DNA of 64,000 nucleotides from contig JAHGAU010000005.1 of NCBI GenBank assembly GCA_019925105.1, positions 1,426,001-1,490,000 on the forward strand, in the 5' to 3' direction. The notes beneath the pieces were generated by a model that was given only the letters and a program-made list of their open reading frames with translations, searched no databases and was not told the DNA's origin. The stretch comes from Niebla homalea (taxonomy: Eukaryota > Ascomycota > Lecanoromycetes > Lecanorales > Ramalinaceae). The translations under genes and the position numbers were made by a program. Position 1 is the stretch's first letter, and each line of letters opens with the position of its first letter. Positions 1-8,299 of this stretch are shown here, piece after piece.

Positions 1-698
1 GGCGGCGTTGCTTCCAAGGGCGAGGATGGGGGTGGCTTTTGGACCGAGAAAGAGAGGAACGTAGGTCTGAAGGCTTTTGGAAGAGTATATGCGGGCTGGT
101 GAGTGCCTTCAAGATCCTACAGTGGAGCGGAGCCTGAGAAAGCGAAAAAGGGGCTTCAGTCAAACCTTCTACCGGGAAAAGCTCCATGAAGCGCACTTCG
201 GATTCAAAGACCTGGAATCATTCATCGTTGGCTTTTGGGAGGGATGGGCATGCTCAAAAGGTTCGCAAGCTGGGTTCTAATGTTGATCCTTCATTTTTTG
301 ACCCGTTGTGCAGATCCAGAGAACCTGCTGGTCATGTTACAGACGTGGCAAACAGCCGACTGTTCACAGCAAGAGCCGTACAATGGAGACTTTGAAGCCG
401 CAATGCGGGGTATTAAGGCAAAGACGCTCACGCTTCCATCTAAGACTGACCTTTACTTCCCGTAAGTGGAGATGCACTGAGAGCTCAACGGGGCTGATGG
501 TCTTGTTGTAGGCCCGAAGATTCAGAGTACGAAATTGCTAATATGAATTCCGGAGTGGGCACACTAGATGTCTTCCCCTCTATCTGGGGCCACTGGGCTG
601 GAGGGCCGGGTGATAGTAAGGAGGATATCAAGTGGCTTGATGAGAAGCTCAAGACGCTCTTCGCTGCAAACAAAGCAGCTAGTCGAGCAAACCTGTAG
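1..698 (+). CDS. MetX-like alpha/beta hydrolase (homoserine O-acetyltransferase family), 5'-truncated
   Basis: C-terminal part of a homoserine O-acetyltransferase-family alpha/beta hydrolase; the 5' end lies outside the window. Phase is kept across introns 99-150, 261-313 and 462-511 (50-53 nt, all GT-AG). Spliced, the protein reads KAFGRVYAGWGFSQTFYREK, then a helical segment, then DPENLLVMLQTWQTAD, typical of MetX-like folds. The segment SKTDLYFPPEDSE should hold the catalytic Asp and SIWGHWAGGPG the catalytic His; both are family expectations matched by the sequence. Stop TAG is at 696-698. Many fungal members of this family are not true Met2 enzymes, so acetyl transfer to homoserine is not claimed. 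The nucleophile Ser would be upstream and cannot be checked. Confidence 0.85.
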
Positions 699-1357
699 TC
701 CAACGGGGTTCAGGCAGGCAAGCTCAGCATGGATAGTACATCGTATGTATTTATTGCTTGCGTCCCTTGCAGGCATTCGTTTGAGTGCTTGCAAAACACT
801 AAAAGCTAACAATATACGCCATTCTTAAGATGAGATTTCGACAAGAGAAGGATCAAATTAAGTGGACCGAGCACTAACACTGTTTGATACTTCCCATCAC
901 GAAGGAGGGCTGATGATTTCGAATAATGACCTGGAGCGGCTTTCCCAGACTGCGAAGGCTTTGCTCTATTTGACCTAGATGGAGAGATTTTCTAAAAGGG
1001 TCTCATTGAGAAGCCAAAGATACTTCAAATGTTGATCGATCATTAGTTTATTGCCAATGACGTTTTAGGAGTGGAGGCAAAATGTTCGCAACATTCCAAA
1101 GCTGATGACCTTAACCCATTAAATATCACTTGAGGCTGTCAAAAGTGATCAGTAACGGCAGAGGAAGTCGAGCCAACGAAAGTGAATGAATAATGTGTAA
1201 TAATAAATGGATAGAAAGGAACTCAAGAGTTAATCCAAAAAGCTTGGCAGCGTGTTGCTCCAGCAATCAGTAAATATTGGGCTTACGGGTTTCTGCATTC
1301 GCTCACGAAAATGAGAACACGCTATTAGATCTTGACAGGCTATCAGATCTCTTGCAA
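699..1357. other. Intergenic, no gene seen
   Basis: Short ORFs here have no recognisable content. The reading frame of the next gene is open upstream of its first ATG, back to about 1277 without an ATG, so a small 5' exon in this interval cannot be excluded. Confidence 0.5.
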
Positions 1358-2962
1358 ATGGCGCAGATGCCAATGACGAGCTCTTCGCAGACACGTGTTG
1401 AAAAGGAAACTGCATTAGGACCTTCAAACTCGGCCTGGCTTGACGAAGCAGACCATGCATGGCAGGACGATGAGGGCTCCGTATCTGGATCGGCAGGCCA
1501 TCATTCCAGTGGACCAGATGAATTTGTATTCGATGAACGTTCACGTTGCAGCTCACCTCGAACATCGCATGGATCTACCGATGGATTCTCAGCTCTCGAA
1601 GACTCCCGCGACCCGCGAAAGAGCACATCTCCTTGCACCCCTTTCAAGACGCGCTCGCCTTTCCGCAATCCCTCCTCGGTGCGCGCAATGCAGACGGACA
1701 TCACGCCACCGCGTATGAGCAGCTCAAATTCTAGACCGCGTCCAAAAATCCATACACCATCCCGTCAGGGTACTCCACGCTCCGTGCGTTCCTATCACAC
1801 TCCTTCAAAATTGAGCCCGGGCAAGAAAATCACAAAGGAGCACCCACTGGTGCTGCTGCATGTCACACTCCTACCGCTACCGACGCAATATCCGGTTGAG
1901 GTGCTCGAGGCTGTGCTTCCGACCCCGGTCTTGGCAAATTGGAAGCTGCTGCAGGAAAAGGCTACGAAGACCGTGCTGGAGAGAGGTGTACTGATCCCTC
2001 ATCCAAGGGAAGATTACGATCTGCTTGAAGAGCGGCTTTTGGAAACATTGGAACTGAAACAGCCACGGATTTTGAAGTGTGGTCACTTCCACCTATCACC
2101 AGAGGAAGAGGCCGATGTCCTGGACCAGGAGTCAGACACCGAGGAAGACTCAGGCGCCGAAGACGCGGACATGTGTGACGATTGCGGTCGCCGTATACGC
2201 AATGGGCGCTTCGGCGACGCAGGGACTGGGAGCAAGAGATGGGACATCAAAATCTTTGCCGCTAATGGGCTCATGCGGTCAGGCGCCTGGAGTGCTGCAT
2301 GGAGGGAGATGGAGAGGGTGGATGTGGAAATCACGCCTTGGATGGAAGACAGCATGAAGCGCGAGCTTGAATTACGTGGAGAAGACGAAGAGCGCCAGCG
2401 CTTGGAACAAGACCGTGTGGTGAAGGAAGAGGGCGTTGGCGGCCTGGATGATGAGAGGTTGCGTGAGATATACGGCCAAAACGCTCAAGACTTTGTGAAC
2501 GTCTCGACGGATGAAGACTCGGTGCGTTTGCCTGCGATGGCAACCCCACAGAAACGATCCGAAACGCGAGAAGCACAAGCTGAGGCCCAGCAAAAACGTG
2601 AACTACCGCTCCAAGAGCTTTTGAAAAGATATCTGTACTCCGCCATACAAGATCGCCGAAATATAGCCATCTTCCTCTTGAGCGTCGTGCTTCTACTCGT
2701 CTCATTGAAGGGACAGACCCCGCAGTCCCCATCTCAAATCTTGCAGAAGGGCGAAAACGTGGTTCCACCAGCAGTGACGAGCTTGGCTCAGCCAGCAAGC
2801 GAGACAATGACGAATGCATTTCATTCCTTGCAGAATGTTGCTTCACCGACAGAGGCCACAAGTCTCGAATCACCGACTCCAGAGCCGGAGCAAGCAGAAG
2901 GAGACGAGCAGTCCTGGGCAGATTCTACAGAAGGCGTCCTGCAGGAGATTTTGGGTGACTAA
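1358..2962 (+). CDS. Conserved fungal acidic protein with CxxC motif and C-terminal membrane helix
   Basis: Single-exon ORF, 534 residues from the first in-frame ATG at 1358; a small upstream exon is possible. I do not recognise a named function. From the N-terminus: a Ser/Pro/Arg-rich low-complexity region (about 1-150); a folded-looking block beginning HPLVLLHVTLLPLPTQYPVE; a short LKCGHFHLS stretch; a very acidic linker; MCDDCGRRI, so C, H, H and CxxC are available for metal binding; a second folded block with WDIKIFAANGLMRSGAWSAA; a charged helix; one hydrophobic segment NIAIFLLSVVLLLVSLKG; and a polar tail of about 80 residues. The layout suggests a single-pass protein with a large cytosolic or nucleoplasmic N-terminal part. 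Topology is inferred from hydrophobicity only. Confidence 0.75.
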   Translation: MAQMPMTSSSQTRVEKETALGPSNSAWLDEADHAWQDDEGSVSGSAGHHSSGPDEFVFDERSRCSSPRTSHGSTDGFSALEDSRDPRKSTSPCTPFKTRSPFRNPSSVRAMQTDITPPRMSSSNSRPRPKIHTPSRQGTPRSVRSYHTPSKLSPGKKITKEHPLVLLHVTLLPLPTQYPVEVLEAVLPTPVLANWKLLQEKATKTVLERGVLIPHPREDYDLLEERLLETLELKQPRILKCGHFHLSPEEEADVLDQESDTEEDSGAEDADMCDDCGRRIRNGRFGDAGTGSKRWDIKIFAANGLMRSGAWSAAWREMERVDVEITPWMEDSMKRELELRGEDEERQRLEQDRVVKEEGVGGLDDERLREIYGQNAQDFVNVSTDEDSVRLPAMATPQKRSETREAQAEAQQKRELPLQELLKRYLYSAIQDRRNIAIFLLSVVLLLVSLKGQTPQSPSQILQKGENVVPPAVTSLAQPASETMTNAFHSLQNVASPTEATSLESPTPEPEQAEGDEQSWADSTEGVLQEILGD

Positions 2963-3540
2963 TATTGTACGAATTGTTTGGAGTTTTGTTGAGGTAGTGA
3001 GCGGCTTGAAGCGATTTTCCATTCGAAACGTAACGATTGTGAGCACCGGTTTCATACAATGTCTGAGATACCATTCCGTATGTAGAGAAAGAATCAAAAT
3101 CCATGTAATGTCCGAGATACTATTCCGTATATAGAGAAGAATCACAACCTATGATTTGCCAAGCTGTCAACGTTACTTCCGGTGCTTCCGCCAACTTGAA
3201 ACCCTCGTGAAGCCCCCGATTCGCCCTTCTATTGCGGTACTCGCCGGCTTCAAGCGCAGTCACGCTAGGCTCGCTCCAGCCTATTGATTCGTTCCCCTGC
3301 CAAGTTTGCCAAGTTCGTGGATGGAATAATGTATGCCGGAGCTCTCAAGCATCATTGACTGAGCTCCCCCACCACACATTGTAACGTTGTGAAAAAAGCC
3401 TCAACCACCAAAGGCTTTCTCTCATCCTTACCTGCACTTCCTCGTTCATCGTACAATTCAATCTCCCTCAAGGACCGACAATTCATCCTATATTGAAAGC
3501 CTAGTACTACCTGTGTCTGTCCCATTATAACGTCTTCGTC
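2963..3540. other. Intergenic with 49-bp imperfect tandem repeat
   Basis: Holds the 3' flank of the acidic membrane protein and the promoter and leader of glutamate decarboxylase. A direct repeat lies at 3058-3153. No further gene seen. Confidence 0.6.
3058..3153. repeat. Two-copy imperfect direct repeat, about 49 bp unit
   Basis: Copy 1 (3058-3106) and copy 2 (from 3107) both run AATGTCYGAGATAC..ATTCCGTAT and then TAGAGAA..GAATCA. They differ mainly by C/T and A/G transitions and a 1-nt gap. Confidence 0.8.
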
Positions 3541-5216
3541 ATGGTTCATCTAGCTTCTGTTCCCAATGACGAAAAGGCTCAGGCTCCCCTAGTGGAGGGA
3601 ATGGCCGGCATTAAGCTTGAGCCCAACGCTGAAGAAGACGAAGTCACGGCTTCGGTTTACGGGTCACGCTTCGCCGCCGAATGCTTGCCAATGCATGAAA
3701 TGCCTGAGATGGAAATGCCCAAAGAGATAGCGTATCGCATGATCAAGGATGATCTCTCCTTGGACGGCAACCCTATGCTGAATCTGGCGAGCTTCGTGAC
3801 TACCTACATGGTATTGCCCTTGGTCTTTCCCCTTGTGTTGAAGAGGCCTCTTCTGACCCAGGATGCGTCTTACAGGAGGAGGAAGCCGAGAAGCTCATGG
3901 CAGAGGCTCTGCCTAAGAATTTCATCGATTATGAAGAATATCCTCAGACTGCAGACATTCAGAATCGATGCGTCAACATGATTGCTCGAATGTACAATGC
4001 ACCAACTTCCAGCGGGGACGAAAATGCTTTGGGTACAAGCACTGTTGGAAGTTCCGAGGCTATCGTACGGCTCCCTCATCTTGAATCCTAGAGAGCAGAA
4101 TATTCGGCTGAACATTTCTAGATGTTGGGAACACTCGCCATGAAGAAGCTCTGGCAAAACAAGCGCAAGGCAGCTGGCAAAGACTTCTCCAAGCCAAACA
4201 TCATCATGAATTCCGCTGTCCAAGTGTGCTGGGAGAAAGCTGCCCGCTATATGGAGGTCGAAGAGCGATATGTGTTCTGCACCGAGGACCGCTATGTCAT
4301 TGATCCGGAAGAGTGTGTCAACCTGGTAGACGAGAACACCATTGGTATCTGCGCGATTGTGGGCACAACATACACCGGCGAATACGAGGACGTGAAGGCT
4401 ATCAATGATCTCCTGGTAAAGAAGGACATAGACTGTCCAATCCATGTGGACGCTGCGAGTGGTGGTTTCGTTGCTCCCTTTGTCGTGCCGGAGCTTCAAT
4501 GGGACTTCCGTCTGGAGAAAGTCGTCTCAATCAACGTTTCGGGACACAAGTACGGCCTTGTCTATCCTGGCGTTGGTTGGGTCGTCTGGCGCGCTCCTCA
4601 ATACCTGCCAAAGGAGCTGGTGTTCAATATCAACTACCTGGGCGCTGACCAAGCCTCCTTCACGCTCAACTTCAGCAAGGGCGCCTCACAAGTCATCGGG
4701 CAATACTACCAGATGATCCGGCTGGGCAAGCATGGTTACCGATCCATCATGATGAATATTACCAGGACCTCGGATTACCTTGCTGCATGCCTCCAGCAGC
4801 TTGGCTTCATCATCATGAGCAAGAGAGGTGGTCAAGGTCTGCCATTGGTGGCCTTCCGCCTCGACCCGGCCAAAGGCCATCATTATGACGAATTTGCTGT
4901 TGCGCATCATCTCCGAGAGCGGGGCTGGGTGGTACCGGCCTACACAATGGCTCCTCACAGCGAGAAGCTGAAGATGATGCGTGTGGTGGTCAGGGAGGAT
5001 TTCTCCCGGGCTAGATGCGACACCCTGGTCTCTGACATGAAGCTTGCGCTGGAGACCTTGAACGGGATGGATAAGGATACAGTGGACTCGCACATCAAGC
5101 ACGTCAAAAACCACCAGACAACCAGTGGAAAGAAGAATAAAGGCAAAAATCACCATTATGGGGATGAGAAGCATTCGCTGCAAGGGAAGACGGGCAAGAC
5201 GCACGCAGTCTGCTAG
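3541..5216 (+). CDS. Glutamate decarboxylase (PLP-dependent)
   Basis: Converts L-glutamate to GABA and CO2, the entry step of the GABA shunt; cytosolic. Three exons, 3541-3810, 3876-4064 and 4122-5216, with introns 3811-3875 (65 nt) and 4065-4121 (57 nt), give 517 residues, the usual fungal GAD length. ATG 3541 is the first in-frame ATG and gives the typical short variable N-terminus before [17 protein letters not shown]. Group II PLP-decarboxylase signatures are present: [11 protein letters not shown] spanning the second splice site, HVDAASGGF (the PLP-contacting Asp/Ala region), and [12 protein letters not shown] with the Schiff-base lysine at about residue 296. The C-terminal roughly 40 residues are Lys/His/Gly-rich; calmodulin binding as in plant GADs is conceivable but not shown. 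A GABA/amino-acid permease gene lies about 18 kb downstream. Confidence 0.96.
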
Positions 5217-6220
5217 GTCTTGAATTCTTCTCATGAATGACTGCGATGTTCCGAAATAGCTGAGGGGCGGATGAGAATATTCAGGCATAAAACACGCAGC
5301 GGTAATGAAAAGACACGATGACTTCCAATGCTAGTAATGCGCGATAGTACTAGATTTGCCAAATACAAATCATGAAGCCTGCGACTGGCACTACCTGAAT
5401 ACATCATAGAACTATTCCCCCAAGGTAGTTGCTTTATGAAGGCTTCAGGACAAGATGACCCCAACGGACATATCATTCTAAATTGTGTTTGTCCTGGGGT
5501 CTGCTCATCCAAGTCGATGGACGGGGTTGAGAACCCTCACACGCAAGCCTTCAAGAGTGGAAGTAATTTGGCGGATCCCGAAAAATTGAATGGTGTCTTT
5601 CGCTCCTTTGAAGATGGGATATTGAAATGAGGTTGGAAAGAGATTATACCATCTGGACAAAGGAGGAAACGTCTCTTGGTCGAGCCTGCTTTTTCCAAAA
5701 CGCCCGTATCGGCCAGCGGCAGCGGGCGTGGCAGAGTGGGAGTGGCAGAGTAAGACAACAAGGCTCTTTGTCACCTATTTCAGTCGATCTCGGACACAGG
5801 GCCAGATGTCTTGAGAACAAGTAAAATGGCCATTGACAACGAGAACGAATCGTGTCTGTTCTCCCACCGTATTGTTATATTTGTATTGTCCCTCCTGGTT
5901 TCAACCCCTTTTTCCCCAGTGGAAATCTGTACTCTTAGGTGGCTTGCTAAATTAGCGGGGTGCCTAAAGTGCTTAAACAAGGATTCTCCCAGATGGCATT
6001 CCGGCAGCGCGGCGCTGTCTTAGGAAACTTCCTCGACTTCTTCGTCTGACTGCAGGCCTCAGCCTCAGCCTCATTGACGGACCACATCCACATCTTCGCA
6101 ATCTGGTCCCTTCACTCCTTTACACCTCCCTACCACTGGGCATGTTAATATATGAATCTCAGTTCTGGCTTTCTTCATCACAGTATTTGATTCAGAACCG
6201 ACTAGCCGTTGTTCATCACA
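5217..6220. other. Intergenic, about 1 kb, no supported gene
   Basis: Only short ORFs. One (5436-5630, +) contains NCVCPGVC, faintly like a short-chain dehydrogenase turn, but has no cofactor or active-site motif. Confidence 0.5.
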
Positions 6221-7644
6221 ATGTCGCATTATATGGAGTTCCTACAGTCTCTACGGTATCCCTCGAACCTGAAACTACCGAATCCTACGACTTATTATGA
6301 GAAAACGTCCAAACTCCACAGCAGATACCCTCGCGCGGCTATTGGGATTGCCGTAGTCATTTTTATATTCTTCTGGAAGGATATCATTGCAAGCTCATGG
6401 TCTCATGTTTCCAATACGAGCACTGCCGGGATCGCCGTAGTTGAGGACGGCAATCCCATCTTGAACTCAACGCTGGGAGTAAGCATACCCTCAAATGTAT
6501 GACATGGAGATTGAAGACCACATGCTGACCGTCCTGATAGTTTCAGGATATTTTCCTCCTCTCTCTTCCGGATCGTGGAGACCGCAGAGCCCCTTTGCTT
6601 GCTGGCGCCAATGCGACCAACCTCACAATCACCACGCTTGACGCCATCAGAGACAGACAAATCCCACCGGAGGACTATCCGAAATGGTGGGCGACGAATG
6701 GATGGGTCGCCAAGGAGGGGGAGCTAGGCTGCTTGATGTCCCACCTGCGAACTTGGAGGAAGTTAGTGATCCACCATTTCCTTTATTCCATCCCATCTGG
6801 AACTAACGGGCTGATTGATTATCGTGGCAGGATCATACATGAAAATATCGCATCTGCACTGGTAATGGAATCAGACGTGGATTGGGACATGCGTGTGAAG
6901 AATACCATGCTTGGAGTGGGTAGAGGAACCAGGGCGATTGCTGACTGGCCCTTCGATCCCGAACCGTCACCAGAAGAGGATAAATCACTTTCCCAACACC
7001 CCAAGAACTTCAAAATGCCTGACTTGAGTCCGTACGGTGACAAGTGGGACATCATATGGGCAGGTCACTGTGGCTCTTCCGGCAACGGGGACGGCCGCAT
7101 TTACGCATTCCCAGACGAGGCGGCACCTGATGAGGATCACAAATGGTCCGTTGGCGAAACCCCTCGCGCCGACCATCGGCCTCCAGGGACGAGGATAGTC
7201 TATCAGGCGGACAGGTCTGTTTGTACGACGGCTTACGCAATAAGCAATCAGGGTGCCCGCAAGTTTGAGGAGCGCTTCCGGGAGGCCAATGGCCCCATCG
7301 ATCTTAAGATGTGGTCGATTTGTGCCGACGACCCAAAGGTGGCTTGCATAGGGGTTTTCCCACAGGTCTTCAGCATGGCGGAATCTCGAACGAACATCAA
7401 GCATACCGAGGGAGGACTTTCATTCGGACACGAAATCACCGAAGAGAAGATCGTGGCGGGAAAGAGCATCATGGTCTCGGCCAGAGTCAATGCCAACATG
7501 GGCCTCGCAGATAAGGGCCCTGAAGGTTGGCAGTGGGAGTGGAAGCCGGGAGACAAGACCGAAGAAAGGCTTAGGAAGGAGGAAGAAGAGCGGCAAGGGG
7601 CCGAGCAGCAGGCGCAAGAGAAGAACAATAACAACACGGAGTGA
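6221..7644 (+). CDS. GT25-like glycosyltransferase, type II membrane protein
   Basis: Exons 6221-6478, 6541-6761 and 6831-7644 encode 430 residues. Intron 1 is 62 nt with a TGCTGAC branch site. Intron 2 (6762-6830) is 69 nt, a multiple of three without a stop, so the unspliced frame stays open. Removing it joins TWRK to IIHENIASALVMESDVDWD, which matches GT25-type enzymes where a helix leads into an E-x-D-V-D-W-D acidic motif. A single hydrophobic segment at about residues 36-56 (AAIGIAVVIFIFFW) after a short basic N-terminus indicates a type II Golgi/ER enzyme. FQDIFLLSLPDRGDRR is the family's N-terminal strand. The C-terminus is a Glu/Gln/Asn-rich tail. Sugar donor and acceptor cannot be told from sequence. 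ATG 6221 is chosen because it is the first ATG in the frame. Confidence 0.85.
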
Positions 7645-8299
7645 GGAAGACTGGTGGAGAGGTCGACCCGCTCGGATTTGTGAATTTAGCGTGGAGTCTT
7701 GGAAGATATACAACTTGAGGTGTGCAATGGTCACATGCTCAAAGGCAGTGTCATTGAAGGTTTCCTTCTTTTGTATTTCGTAGTATCATAGTCTGCACGT
7801 CAGTATTTAGGACATGACCAAAGCCTCTTCATCTCTTGGTGATAGTTCTACCTCAAACCTGGTACGACATCTTGTAAATCATTGGAGTCGAATACTCGAT
7901 ATGGAAGATTGCACAACCGTCATCACCTGACTGACTTGGAAGGAACTCATTCACAAATGAGCGGATGCTGGTCGCCCCTCCGATCTTGCTAGAATGGAAG
8001 CATCTAGAACTAGCCAGTCAACCCCAACAAACATCCAGTTACTTCTCAACTTCTCCCGTAGTCTTCCGAACAGAAACTCTTAACACGATGTCAATCAACT
8101 CATCGAGTCGTTCACTTACAGGTTGAGCCCAGCATTTGCCTTGATATCAAGCATTCCCGTCAGAAGCTGGAACTTGCCCATTCGCCCCGATCTGCGTTTG
8201 CCATATCAACGTATCGCGGGGACCTAGTGCATTCTCTGTGCTGCAAATACAAAGACTACAACAGATACAGCTTACCACTCCTCCCCGATAACCGCCACA
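7645..8299. other. Intergenic; promoter of the Hsp104 gene
   Basis: No gene seen. Holds stress-element-like sites described separately. Confidence 0.5.
7975..8009. promoter_or_regulatory. Candidate STRE and phased GAA triplets upstream of Hsp104
   Basis: CCCCT (STRE core, reverse orientation) at 7975-7979. GAA triplets at 7992-7994, 7997-7999 and 8007-8009 sit on 5- and 10-bp spacing. Consensus heat-shock elements alternate GAA and TTC, which these do not, so they are at best a degenerate element. About 300 bp upstream of the ATG. Confidence 0.25.

Noticed and set aside
2331..2873. 180-codon ORF on the minus strand
   Set aside because: Lies wholly inside the acidic membrane protein gene; antisense shadow.
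5436..5630. Possible short-chain dehydrogenase remnant
   Set aside because: Only NCVCPGVC resembles the family; no glycine-rich cofactor loop or YxxxK active site nearby in any frame.
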